DNA of 64,000 nucleotides from Phoebastria nigripes (lineage: Eukaryota > Chordata > Aves > Procellariiformes > Diomedeidae). Of the stretch, positions 40,905-54,620 are shown piece by piece. The notes under the pieces are model-generated. The model was given only the letters and a program-made list of their open reading frames with translations, made no database searches and was not told where the DNA came from. Positions within the stretch are counted from its first letter, which is position 1, and each line of letters begins with the position of its first letter. A program made the position numbers and the translations under genes. Where the stretch lies: positions 62,001 to 126,000 of the forward strand of contig JAYKAV010002464.1 of assembly GCA_035582835.1 (NCBI GenBank). Direction: 5' to 3'.

Positions 40905-43620
40905 CTTCCCTCCTACTAGTAAATACTGTCTGCAAGAGGGAAAGCGTGGTAAATCATTAACACTGCCATAAACTAGCATGGATTGGGAATAAAGGTTAAA
41001 GAAGTACTTGTGAATCTGCAGTGTATCCATTTGATTTCCAGGATCACACAGCTGCAACACATGGCATCTTTGAAAACAAAATCCCTCCAAGCCAAGGGTG
41101 TTGGGTGAGCTAAGTACTGAGTCTGGAATAAGCACATTTCTTGTAGCGTTCAAATCCTAGCTGGAAAGACTTGTCCTGTCCTCGTCTTTAGGAAAATAAA
41201 TAAGAACTATACTAGGCATTTAAGTAAGTCTTGCTTTTTCCATATTACAGCACTGAACAAAAGTGTGAGGCCAGATGGAAATGAGACAGCAGTATTTTGG
41301 GAGAAACACAGACAACACGAGGAAGAGGAACAGGGCTCTGCAGGAACTGTTTGATCAACCAGATGTTAAAATCTGGCCACAGACAGAGTGTTTAAAAACC
41401 CCTTCAGAAAGACCCAGAGCTGCCATGTGTGTCCTTCCTTCCAGCAGCTAAGCTTCCCATCCTCAGCTCAAAGAACAAATCCTCCTTTCCCCTCTAGTTC
41501 ATTCAGGCTCATCTGCTCCCTGCCCATGGCCCCACTCTAAGGTGTCTGAACCCTGCTGTCCGAATCTAGCAAAATGGTTTGCTCTTAGTCTGGGATAACC
41601 CCTTTGAGAGGGAAAAGAAAAATAAAAACGGACTTGCAAGGGACAGTACAGCATGAAAAGGTCTGGAAACAGTGATATGACATTCAAATTTGATACAGGA
41701 AACAGAAGAAGTTAAAAGGAAAGTAAAGATAAAATGAGAGAAATGGCAAAAGAGGGGGGTAATTATTTCAAAAGTAGCTTTTAGTGTGTCCTGACAGAAA
41801 GCAAGAAGTAACACTGGATTGTTCAAGTATCTCGTTAGACCTTTCCTGGGAACGACAAAAGTTTACAAGAGTTCAAAGAGGATCTCAGTAAATGCGTGGA
41901 AGGAGCAAATATAAAGACACTATCCTGACTGACAAAGTCTCAGGGTTGAGCATCGCTAAGGCCTGGAAGATGTGCAGGGAAAGCATCACTGCACACTTGC
42001 TCAGTTCTTATGCTTTTGCCTACAACTGCTATTTGCAACTGACAGCTCTGGGATGCTCTGCTGGACACAGTTCTGGTCTGATCCTAGAAGATAAAGTGGG
42101 GGGGGGGTGGTAAGAAAGGAGAGGGGATAGCCATACAATCTGGCTGCAGTCTTCTCTGTGACAGCAAAATCTTTGGCTGAGGGGAGGGCAGTGGCCAGTG
42201 TTGAAGTGACTGGAGACTGAGAGGAGGAATTTGGAAGCAGCAGGAGAAAATCTAAATAAAGACAGGGATTTCTGCAGCAGTAATTGAAGAGAAAGGCAGA
42301 TTCTGGGGTGTTTTAGAAAAGGAAGTGATAACATTTGAGGAGTCTGTGCTGAGAGGGGAAGGAATGAAGTACACGACCACAGCTGATGCGGAGGTGATGA
42401 AGATTTCAGGAACGATGAAAATGGAATGGGTGGAAAGAAGAATTCAGCTTGAATTATTCCACTGTACTGATGTGCAACAAGACACCCGGGCAGAGGGTTT
42501 GGAGAGAGAGCATTACTGGGACATCCAGCAAGAGAAAAGTCAAGACGTGACTCAGCAATCTCACCCTGTGCTGCACAGCACATGGCCCAGGGGACAGCAT
42601 GCGGCTGTTGTCAGTCGCTGTAACGTGAAAAGCAAACTGTAGGAGGAATGTCAGTGCTTCCACCGTGCTCCTGAGCAAAGCTTCTGTTGCCTTCAGAACC
42701 GTAAACCTACCTTCCCACCTCCCCTTTTGGCACTAACCATAGACAGTTAAATCTTTGTAGTATTGAGTGAACTATGTTGTATTCAATGTAGTACAAAATG
42801 TTACATGTAATACATAGAAGCCTGAAGGAAGCCAGAGTTAACTTACACTCTTTGTAAATAGTCAAGTCTTTAGTTGATTCAAAATCAATTTTTTTAAGGT
42901 GAAAATACTTCTTAAAATCAACTCTCAAGCCAGAACAGAATGAGCATCCTGCTCTGGCACACACTATGCCATCTCCATTGTTATAGAGAGGTAATAGTGA
43001 GGCTTCTGAGTGGTTCTGGAAACAGTGTGACCCTCTATAAAAACTGGGTGTTAGCAAGGACCAGGCTCCTTCTCTATGCCCATATTCAGATACTTCATGT
43101 CCTCCAATTGGGAAATTGCTCAAATCACTTCAAGCAACTGAAAATTTTATAGCATGCAAGAAGACAGGCATTACAGCTCAGCTACAATACGAAGTGCCTT
43201 ATCTCTGTAGTAGACTGGAGAGGAGGAAAACACACTCTGCCTAAGCAGAGTCACATCAGAGAGGTGAAGAGGGACTCTGCTCCCCTGAAGGAAAGATAGT
43301 AGCACCATCTGACTCCCCACACAACAGGAACACGCAGTCGTTTTAGCAGTGTGAGTAAGGGGGAGCGCTTCTGATGCAAGAAGGATAAGCATTCACCAAT
43401 GTTGTAATCGGCTTGGCATATCTGGGTCTTAGAATAATTAAACCAGCAGGAAGAGTCCCTGGCCAGTGTTGGAGGCGGACACAATTCAGTAAAAGCCACA
43501 TAGTTAGAATTTAACTTCTGTGCTATGATCCCAACTTCATATAATCTAAGTGTAGAAAACATCTCTCTCATCTGACAGACTTGACAAGGGCTCCCAGAGC
43601 AGGCAGGTTTTCCAGGGGAA

Positions 43621-46600
43621 ATGGCTGGTTTCCTCTCAGACCTGGTGAGTATCCAAATTCTTGTCTTCTAGCCCTAGTCACTAACAGCAGCATGATATTT
43701 AAAGATTACAGCAAAGGGAATCAAACAGTCTTTCTTGTAACAAAAATGAGCAACAGAATACATGCTGGGGACAACACTGATTCAGCAATAAGACTGACTA
43801 CATGGCATCTCCAGAAAATATATTAGAAATGCAAAAGAGTGAGAGGTTTAAAAGAGGACCTGGGAAACCAGGAAAGAATAGGCATTTTGAGGAAGATAGA
43901 GAAAATAGTAGCAAAAAGAAAAAGACAAAACAGAAAAAACCCTCCCACTCTACTGCCCTGCACTCTCAAGGATATTTGAGGATACTCACCTGTTTAGAGT
44001 GTGACCTGACTAAATGCCTGAAAATATATGTGCTTGTGAAGAGTGCTCTAAATCCAGTGTACATCATGGAAACACAGCATTTCAAATAGGAGTCATTCAA
44101 GAAGGGGCTCTACAGATGCAGTTTTCTATGGGGATAATAAAAGTGAAATGCAAACAAAATAGGTTTTAAGAGGACAGATTTGATTAGTCTCTGGAAACTG
44201 GTGAACAAAGTCAGTGAGGAGGCAAAGCTGAAGGAAAAGAGGGAAGCTGTAGCTTCCTACTAGTACAAAAGCAAACACAAACTATCTGAGCAGGGCTTTT
44301 ATGATTTTTTTTTTTATTTCTGTGGCTAGCAGAACTAACAGAATTAGAGACTGCATCTTTTCAGGCTGCTAGTAACCAGGAGAGAAACATAAATGAATGT
44401 GCAGATTTGCATCTTAACAATTTCCCAGTAATTTTGCTTGATTATTGAAAAATTCAAAATGGGTTTTTGCATTTTAAAGGCTTATTAATCATAGAAATGT
44501 GAAGATATAAGCTCTCATAAATTAACTCATGGTCTGAAAGCCATGCTGGTATCAGGAACTTAGGATGTGTTTCATCATCTTTGGCAGGTTCAATACNGGA
44601 AGCTATTGCTGATGATTATGGTGCTAGGAATTGGTGGAACCCACCTATCTGGTTTTCAAATGTCTGTGATCAATTATACTTCTCCGGTAAGCAAAGTCTT
44701 CATAAAATCACATCTGTAGCTGCTCTTTATGGGACTAGGCCTTACACTTTGAAGATGCTCTAAAAATCTGTTAGGTGTTGCTGCGTGAGTTTATTGCCAG
44801 CTCTTTCCAGTCCCATACTGTCAAAGGAGTTTGCATGAAAGTTAGGAGCTGTACTCCAAAGACAACTTCCCACAGAATATCAGAAAGGCTGAAAAAACTG
44901 GAAAGGCAACACTATTCCTGCTGTGGTCTATAGCTGAATGGACGGACAATGGAAGTTTCAGTGGCTCCTTGAACTGTTTTTTTTTTCTTTTATAAAACCT
45001 CTCTAACATCTTTAAAATGAAAAATGAACAATGTGTGGAAACAACATATTGAAGTACCCTCCTTAAAGATTATGCCATGGAGAAAAAGGTAAAAACTAGC
45101 TGATTGAGTCTCAACCTTCAGTTCAGCCCTTTTCTCTTTCTGTCCTCTGCTTGCACTCAAGAACATTTGCACTTCACAAGAATCAAGAAAACGTCCCAAT
45201 ATTTTGGTGTAGGAGATCCAGGATTCAACAGACCAAAGAGTACAATTAATTTTTCAAAGATTCTCTTACACTATTAGGCTGTATGAGAGGAAACATCAAT
45301 CCTAATTTGCAAACAAGAGTCCCACTGCCATGCTTCTAGTAATGACTATTAATCTAATTTTTTTAAGTTGTAAACGTAATGAAGAACTATTGTGATTAGT
45401 GCCTCAGTGGAATGAAAGTCTCTTTTTCTGTCCCAGTACATTCAGAAGTTTATCAACGAAACCTGGCTGGAGCGATACGGTTCTGTGCTGCATCAGGAGA
45501 CACTCACATTATTGTGGTCCTTCATCGTGTCTATGTACTGTGTAGGTGGAATGATAGGGTGTCTGTGTAGTGGGTACCTGACTGCAAAATACGGAAAGTA
45601 AGTATATTCCCCAACAGCTCACTATCAGGGCTGCAACAAGGGAAGCAATTAAATATTACTCACCTAATATAATGGATGTCAGAATTCTCACTGCTCCCTT
45701 CTGGTGCAGAATTTACTCTACTAAGCATGTATAACTACACCTAGGTATATTAGAGAGACAAGAATATGCAACTATTTCTGATTCCCTTGTCACAGTTTTT
45801 GGTGCCATACAATTCCTGTATTTTTGCTGAAATTTTAGTAAAAAATAAATCTCTGAAATTTCTTTATTGGGCAATAATGCCCTAGGGAGCCCAACTGCAG
45901 AAGGGGATAGATATTCTGTAGGCAAAAGCTTTTTTTTTTGCCTTTTTTTTAAAGTGATCGCAGCCTTTAAAAAGATTGTGCAGGTTCATTCCTCCGTAAG
46001 AATAATCAGAGTTTCATCAAAGATAAGCAGAAGTCCCTCAGGCCACATTCAGAACCCTCTTTTTGAGGGTGGCCATAAAGGACAAAGCCAGAACTCTCTA
46101 GCTTGAGGTAGGCAGTGAAGCAAGTTCTCAGTGAAGCCTTGTTCTGGGGACACATGCAGTGTTTGAGATGGGAGCCTCACCCACAGGAAAGAAGTGAAAA
46201 AGGCCATTCCTTATCAGTATTTATCCTGCAGGAGTTTTCTTCAGCCTCATGGTGTGCACACGTAGTGTTAGCGTGGAAAAGAGGAATCTAGCTTCTCCCT
46301 TTCCACTCCGCTGCGAAGACTTCATGCCTTTTCATAATCAGATATGGTTGTCCTATAAGCAATGGATTTAAACATGGCCATGGCTTGGTCTATAAATCCA
46401 GAGGAGAAAGGCAGACATTAGTTAAAGATGAAAAAGTAAAACATGGATCATATCCATGTGTTGTTTGCTGTTGCAGGAAGAAAAGTCTGCTGTTCAACGA
46501 TATGGTCCTAATAGTAGCCACACTGCATACTGGCTTCAGTAGGAGAGCCAAATCCTTTGAGATGATCCTGATTGGGCGCTTCCTCGAGGGCATCGGTGCT

Positions 46601-49600
46601 GGTAGGACTCCCCACTACTCCATGTTAATGTGACTTCTTTGGGGTGGGTACAGAAATCTTCCTGCTGGGAGTACCCAGGCATGCACAGTAACCCCAGTGG
46701 AACAAGGAACAGATTGGGAAAAGGTAAGATGAGCTGTCCTTTGCCTTCAGGAGCTCTTGTTGAGAGAGAGATCTGATGGATTAGCTAAACATTTTGCTTA
46801 AAGTGAAAGGTACATTTTCAGCCTATTATTGTGGAGGATATATAGCAAACAGTTCAGAAGAGAGAGGAGAGCGCTACCTTTGGCTGAAGGTGAAATTAAA
46901 AGGGACCCTCTCTCTTGCTTTCTATAGCTTTAGTTCTCTCGTGTCTTCTTCACTTTAGGAATACATATGAGTGCACATGTTCAGTATGCTGGAGAGATCT
47001 CACCTAAGAAGTTGCGTGGATTTGTAAATGTGACCTCCTCTGTGTTTCTTGCACTAGGAAAAGCTGTAGCAAGAATTCTTGGATTACGGTACTTGTGCTA
47101 CTCCTTCTCATCCTATTTTCTATTTATTTGTCTTCTGTATGGCAGGAAAGTGTTGTTCTCCCAGTCCTAGAAACGGACATACACTAAGGGTGGGGTTTTA
47201 CTTTGCTTAACTACAGCTGTCAAAAAGGAAGCATCCACCCCATACCAGTCACTGAGGTTCCCTTGTCATTCACTGAGGAGAGAAAGGCCCTTCTCTTGAA
47301 AAAGTATGAATGCATCTCTGGAGGTGCAGTCTCTCTGCTGAAGTTAATAAGAAAAGATTGTATGTAAACACTCTTAGTAAACTTTTGAGATCTGAAATCT
47401 CTGCTAAATTCTTGATTACATGCAGAATTGCAGTATTGGTTCAGAGAGCTGTTGTGGGAATATTCAAATTACAAGAAAAATCTCAGTCTTGCAGTAGAAA
47501 TAAAGTATTAGTCTATTTTCCTTTCCCTAGCCTAAACATCATCTATTTCAATTTACCTTTTCAAGGTCTGTATGTATATTGTGTCTCTTTAGCTAGTCTA
47601 GGATCTAGAAAATACCAAACTAGTTATAGACTGTAATTGTACTGGATTATAAATACACTCTAACGTGCTTTCATAGAGATCTTTTAGGAACTGAAGACAT
47701 GTGGAATGTGCTATTGTCCTTCTCTGGGTTGGTGGCATTGATTCAACTGCTCTTTTTGCCATTCTTTCCTGAGTCCCCTCCCTATCTCTTGCTGCAAAAA
47801 GGAGACAAGGCTGGTTGCTTGAAAGGTAAAATAAAACTTCAGATCCTTAATTTGTTAAACCATAACTCTTGGGAAAGTGAACCTAATAGAGGGAATCGGC
47901 TTTTCTACTAGCCAACTACAGATTTCTTGATAATTACATGATAAAAGATCTTGTAAAGACCGTAGCATTGGATTATATTACTCCACACTGAAAGGAGTCA
48001 TCAGAAATATTTAAGATCTACCCTTACAGCAAGTTGAAAGCCATTTTTCAGGGCAGTTTCAGCATGTTCCAGTAAGCCATGTTCTAGTTCTTTGCTCAGT
48101 GACTGATGAATCAAAGCACGGACTGAACTGCAAATGTTGCAAATGTCATTAAAAGTTGAAAAACACAGAACTGAGTGGATCAGATGATGGAGGAGTATGC
48201 TTCATTCTGTCTTTTCTGTAGCCATGAAGCAACTCTGGGGAGAAGGGAATTATCACACAGAGTTTGATGACATGATGAAGGAAAAGGCTGTAACAAAAGG
48301 CACTAAAATCATGAATGTCCTAGAAGTGCTGAAAGAACCATCCATATATCCACAGCTGAGTACCATGCTCCTCCTTTTACTGAGTTTACAGCTCTGTGGC
48401 CTGAGTGCAGTTAAGTATACCCTATTTCCATGCTTAGATCTACTATTAAGTAACAGAAGTGCCACAATTCCAACTTGTCACTTTCCTCTGGATCTACATT
48501 ATTCCTTCTCACACAGAGCCCACTGCCTGTGAAGCTCTGTGGTATCATCACTAGTATTCTTCATACCTTTAAGGGACTTCTGGGATGGGAATACAAGAGA
48601 TTCAGCTCAGCAGAAGTTCCTGCAAGGGCACTGTTGCTTTCATTCCCCTGGTGGTATTACCAAAGACTCTGCAGGAGAAAGGATTATAAATACCCTAAGG
48701 CTTGCTACAACCCAGAGATCTATTTATCTAGACTTCCATCTTTCTTTGACTTCTGCAGTAGCAGATGGCCAGCTATTGCCATCCAACTTTCATTCCATTT
48801 GATAATGGAGATTTATCCGTTAAGCCATTTCCTTCCAGTTGTCTCCGCATACAAAGTGGCTGAGCCCAATACAGCCCAAGCTGAGTCATTTCCCTGGATG
48901 TCATTTTTATCACTTGCCTATGGGTCTCTCTCCATAAGCCTTGCTTAAGCCTGTGCACTCCATTGGAGCTTGTTCATTACAGCTCCCAGCAATGTGGGCA
49001 GAGAAGGCATCTCTGCACTCTGCTGACAGGGAAATGGTGCCCAGTCCATCAGGGGCCTTGCAGATGAGCAGCTTCTGCTTAGCAACTGGATAAGGGCAAC
49101 AGAATCAACTGTTTATATGACGATGTATGGTCTGCTATGACTGAGATCTGCTTTTCTTTTTCTTCACTCCCTGTCTTCTCCTTTTCCTCTTCCTCTTTGC
49201 CAAAACAACATCTTTTTCCCATGTCTTACAGGCAGTATGCTCCTTTCAACTCCTTTTTTTTCTGGGCTTTCAAATCCCTTTTCTTCGTCTCCATTAACCT
49301 TTTGATTTTTCACATCTCAAGCAGATATGTCACTTCCACTAAACCCCACTAAATGTACTGTTGCTTTTGCAGTGATGACAAATCTAGTTCAAAGTGATGC
49401 TGGGTAAGCACATATCACATCTATTGACTCTGCTTCATTTTAAAAATGTTTCTTATTTCCCAGATCACCTTTTACACCTCGGAAATTTTTCAGACAGCCA
49501 GCCTGCAGGAAAGCATAATCCCTTATGTATCTCTAGGAGTTGCCATCTCTGAGCTCATCTCTATCATCTTCTGTGTAAGTCAGATCTTTCTGGGGCTTTA

Positions 49601-52600
49601 AGAGTTAAAGTACATGTGAGTTGAGTCTATTCTTCCTTAAAGAAAATGAATCTTCTCTTTGTGAACTAAAGAATTTTTCTGTGGCACTGCATAAATATGT
49701 AAAGTGGTTGTTACCATTCCCTCCAGATTTTGTCCCACCTTTCACATCTTTCTTCCCATCTTCATTCTCCATAATTTCTTATAAAAATCCCTCTCTTATT
49801 CATACAGATATAAATGAAATGTCATTCAAACATAAATATGTATACTTATTTCCATATATTTGTGTATAAATATATATTCAAATGGAATCACAGCATGCTT
49901 CCATTGATTACAGTGTTTATGAAAAAGTAACTGCAATGCTTTGCAGCAATGGTAATTCATAGCATTAGAGAGGCTAGAAGGAACTCAATAAAATACCAAA
50001 CTTGGTGCCAATAAGATTTGTGTTCTCTAAAGTAAAAAGAACTCAAGAAGAATGCTTGATTTGTTGGACAGCTGACAGCTGGATTTTGCCATGCTTCCAG
50101 TGATACGCAATTTTTTTCTACTCTTCAGAGCTCCATTATTGATCGTTTTGGACGCCGGATACTCCTGTGGGGTGGTTATTTGCTGATGGCACTGATTCTG
50201 GTGTTGCTTGAAACAAGCCTTCTACTGAGCGTAAGCAAATGTCTCTCTGGGGGTGGACCTGCATCAGAATTCTTTGTGCAGGGCAGCAGATAGTCAGCCT
50301 TAGCTTTCATGTCCAAAATATCTTCTAAATACAAACTCATAGCCCCTCTGCAAGGCTTTTTTTGTCCTGCCTTGTAGTTTGTCTTTTTTAATCAAGCTTT
50401 CAAACAGTCAGTGAAAAACATTTTGTAAAACCATTGGCCTGGCATAGCTTTCCTCCAGCTCATTGCCTGCCTGACCTCTCCAAACCTCACCTGTGTCATG
50501 TTCTGCTGTCCTTTAAATCCCTAGATGAGCATCCCTGCTGCCACCTTTCCCATTTGCTATCCCATGCCTCCTGCAGCAGAAGCAGCGTGTGCTGACCCTT
50601 CCAACAACCACCAGTTTCCACCCTTGATACAAGTGATCCAGCCACATAGTGCAGCTCTCTAGCTGCTTCCAGTTGGGATGGTGGAAAGTAATGAGGAACC
50701 CAGTGTCATGGCTTCACCAGTGCCAGTGTTTTGCACTGCACTGCAATCTTGGTCTAAGCCCATAAACTTCCAGCTTCCTTCTGTTTCACAGATATCTTCT
50801 GGTTCACAAGAGATTGAAGCATTTCTCTGAAGCTGTCTAATTCAATAAGACAATTACGTTAAATCAGTAACAATTTTCCCCATGCTATAATTAGTTTGGA
50901 ATTTGTTACCTGTTTTTCAGACCAGGGTGCAGCTCAGCTCACCTCTGTAGGTATGACACTGCAGGCTAGTTTTGGTCTTCCACTGTATTCAGTAGAGAGA
51001 GATAAGTAGTTCTAGTGAGCACCTACTACAGAGCCCAGAATCATGAGCTTTTTCATAAATATTGCTTCTCCTATATGTTTGGATCAGCCATGCTACACCT
51101 ATAAAATTAATTTTCATTCTCTTCCCTCCTTTCACCTATATCTAGGATCAGTTCCTCTGGATGCGTTACTGCAGTGTTATTCTCATCTTTTTATTCATCA
51201 TTGCCTATGGAATAGGACCAGGTGAGCACAACAATAAAAGCAACAACAGGAAACCTTGGACCACATGGATAAGCACAGGCAATGGATGTATGGAAGTAGA
51301 ACTAGACTGTGAATATATCTTTGAAAATCAACAGCTTAGTTTGGACTGAAATTGGGGGAGTCCCAATTTTTGATGAATTAATGACCCAAGAAACAATTTT
51401 TTTAACAAATTATTTGAAGTGATTCAGACCCTGATGAATCAGGACCCTGTTTCCTCTCACTGGATTACAGGTTCAAGCCAAAAAAATACTTGTTAATCAA
51501 TTCACTAAGACTTGTTTTGGAGGGTGTGAATGCTGTTCAGTGCATACAGGCTCAACAGGTCCATCTCTGTCTTTGCCTAAGGGCAGAGGTAGCCTCTTCT
51601 AAAATATCAGAGTTTTCTCAACTCACATGTAAAATCCTACTCTATTAAAGAATGATACCTGATAGCACGCATAGTCTGTCTCTTAGCATTGCTCTGTCCT
51701 TTCTCATCCTCTCTTAATGTCACTGAATCACCTACGTCGGTAATGCCAGAACCAAACTTACAGCTCTCTATTAGGACCTCACTCACCCAAGACCAATATT
51801 TACTCTGAAAGTTCCCTGACTAAACACTGCTTTTAGTTATTATAGTCTCCAAATTTGAATGGCAACCTTTATTATTGTAAGGGCTGTATACGAGGACCAT
51901 GAATGTCTTGAAAACCTAACAGAATTCCCATGGTAGCAGAACCCAGGTGTCTCCTATGGGCAATGGAGAGAAATAGGCCATTAGGGCCATTCATCTCCAT
52001 ATTTTATACATCTTAGGTGGATAGAAACTGCACTTCAGGGCTGTCCATCTCTCTCCATGGACTGTAAGAGAAGTCTGTACGGGAATTCAGATAGAGATGG
52101 CTGTGCTGCCCAAATTTGTATGATCTCACAGTAGCCTGACTTACTGGGACTGTGTTTGACCAGTGACATCAGTTCACTCATTTTGAGGAATATGGTTAAC
52201 TACAACAAAGTTTTTATTGCTTTTTTATGTTTTTTCCTCAGCTGGAGCAGTCACATCTGTCATGAATGAAATCTTCACCCTCTCAACAAGGTCCTCCGCT
52301 TTTGTAATTGGTGGAATCGTCATTTGGCTAGGCCTCACTTTCACTGGAATGATTTTCCCCTTTGCTGTCGTATGTAATTTGATTCAAATCTTCTCGACGC
52401 CATCAACTTAAACTGGTTTTCTAGGCTGGTCTGAACAGGGAGTAGGATGAAATGCCTTGTAGATGATCAAAGCTGTGAATCCCTTATTGCTACAGGCATA
52501 TGGAGGTCCTTTATGTAAAACACTTCCCTAGACTTCAGACATCCTCTGCTGCCTCAAGAATAGATTGAAAAGATAAATAAATATTCCTTCTGTAAAATCA

Positions 52601-52908
52601 ACTTATTCCTCATTTCACAGGGACAAATAACAATTTTCAAGAATCTATAGGGGCAAGTATTGTCAGGGAAATCACTCATCTTATTCTATTTTTATCTCCA
52701 GATGCTTCTTGGTCCTTTTTGCTTCCTCATCTTTATTGCTGTCCTGGTCATTTCAGCGGTTCTCATCTATCTGTTCCTCCCAGAAACAAAAGGGAAGTCA
52801 ACCTCTGAAATCACAGAAGAATTCAAAACATGCCAGTTTAAGAAGAAACATCATCAGACTGTGGAGAAGAATGCTACCGAAGAAAAGACATTCTGCACCA
52901 AGCTCTGA
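43621..52908 (+). CDS. SLC2A11-like facilitative hexose transporter (copy C, complete, 12 exons)
   Basis: Class II GLUT family member of 499 residues. Exons: 43621-43644 (MAGFLSDL), 44588-44686, 45437-45597, 46477-46601, 46959-47088, 47677-47825, 48222-48409, 49464-49574, 50129-50230, 51146-51221, 52242-52369, 52702-52908 (stop TGA). It is the only copy with both ends in the window. Motifs: VLGIGGTHLSGFQMSVIN (TM1), INETWLERY, GKKKS between TM2 and TM3, LCGLSAITFYTSEIF (TM7), FGRRIL before TM9, YGIGPAGAVTSVMNEIF (TM10) and FLPETKGKS (end of TM12). Oddities: the motif after TM6 reads PESPPYLL, with Pro replacing the conserved Arg (codon 47780-47782); the exon 7 donor is weak (GTTAAG); and an N at 44597 makes residue 12 Arg, Trp or Gly. 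The first exon is nearly identical to that of copy E. The frame is fully open, so it is probably functional, but with altered transport. Confidence 0.9.
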
Positions 52909-52992
52909 TAGGCCACCATAAGCAACTTCCACTGACAAAAAACCCTGTCTCAAAATCGAACTGAAAGCTACACCTTAACATGGACTTTTCTA

Positions 52993-52998
52993 AATAAA
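52993..52998 (+). promoter_or_regulatory. Polyadenylation signal of copy C
   Basis: AATAAA lies 85 bp after the copy C stop codon and would give a short 3' UTR. It is the nearest canonical hexamer. Confidence 0.6.
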
Positions 52999-54620
52999 GT
53001 GTAATCCAAAAAGTAATCCACAGATAGTTTGTCATTAATCCAAGTAGTCCTATTTTATATTCATCTTCGCTTTTCATGGTGAGAGACAATGGCTCCTTCT
53101 TAGAACAGCTCTGTGGCAAGAAGACATTAGTAACTACAGACACTTCTCAGAATTGGCACATGGAAAACATTTTCAGGCATAACACATCAATTTTATTTCA
53201 AGTCTTTCTCCTTTGCTATCATTTTAAAGAAGCAGGACTTGTTTCTATGTTTGTTACTTTGTAAGAAAGCTCTGCTCAGGATTAAGAGCAGGATGAAGAG
53301 AGGATGAAACATAAACATAGTTCTTGCAAAAAATTTTCATGTCATCTCTTTATCATATCACACTGTAAAGGACCTAGTATTGATCATGAACACTGCACAT
53401 GAACAAATACCAGGTAGAATGACAAAGAGAACTCAATTTTGTTCTATTTTCTTGAGCTGACATCAAGGAACTGTATGTCCTGATTGTCTCTATAATGACT
53501 GTCAGGGATCAGCCCTGATCCCTGGGCAATTAATAAAAAAGAATTCTCACCTGCGTCCTCTGGAGCAAAATGACTGCACCCTCCATGCATATCAGTTGTA
53601 GCAAAATCTGGAGCAAGTTTTTTAGTGTAAGCAATGCTCTCAGCCTTATTCTGGGTACCTCATGGATGGCACAAGGGTTAACAAACATACAGGCAGTGCT
53701 GAGAGCTAGAGGACCAGAGTCCTGGAGTGAGACAGGGAGTAAGACACTTTGAGAGAGTACTGAGAGAGTAGACACTTGGAAAATTCAGCCCATTTTATAA
53801 ATAATTAACTGCTCCAAAAAAAAGCAGAAGCTGTGACAGCAAATGTCTGCTAGCTGTGCACTGGCCTAGGACACACTGCACTGTACTAGTGCATTATCAG
53901 CATACAATACTACACTTTACCACTGCTATGCTCCACAGCACCCATGTACTGCTGCTATTCAAGAGTTCTTAATCCTGCTGACCACTGCAGCATTTAATCA
54001 CTTCCCTCCCCAAACTCTTCTACCTTCGTATAGGACGATGAATTATTTTTTCCATTTTCTATCACAGTTACAAGTGGTATATCATGCTTCCTGTTTCGTA
54101 GGACTGTAAGTCCTATCTTTCTGCCATTTAACTATTCACATTGATCATCATTGTGCTGGAGCACTGAATCAGTGTTGAGTTTTAGGGAGTTTTCTATTTT
54201 AAAATTTCAGATAATGTGCTTGCTACTTCTAAAGGAATAGCCACAGAAGAAGCTCTAATATTAAAGCACCAGTGTGTGTTCCAGCAACTGAAACCTGGGT
54301 TAGATTTTATGTTTGAACTGGTTTCACTCCCTGTGTCAAAATGGGGAGCACTCATGCTACAAAATGTTCCCATTCAGAGGGACCTCTCCTGTTAAGTCAT
54401 TGAAATATTTAATCCATCCATTCTAAGTGCTGTCCAATTGCTGCAAAAAACATCAGTCAACAGAAATTGTACGAAGTAAACATTAACCTCAGTCTCAGAG
54501 TCAGATGATTACTTAAGCAGAAGGTGCAGAAAAGGCATGACAGAAAACACTTCCTCAGTCTGCCTGGCAACTGGCAACAGAGTTCTGTCTGCCTGGAATC
54601 AGCCACCCTTTCGATATAAG
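52999..54620. other. Spacer between copy C and the decayed copy D
   Basis: No exon or known element is recognised. It should include whatever promoter copy D inherited. Confidence 0.55.

Larger units (their letters stand above)
38940..43620. other. Spacer between copies B and C
   Basis: No coding frame is supported. ATTAAA hexamers at 39121-39126 and 39143-39148 lie about 180-210 bp after the copy B stop and may serve as polyadenylation signals. The promoter of copy C should lie in the last part. A homopolymer tract (39600-39625) and a 32-bp tandem duplication (40841-40904) are present. Confidence 0.6.
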
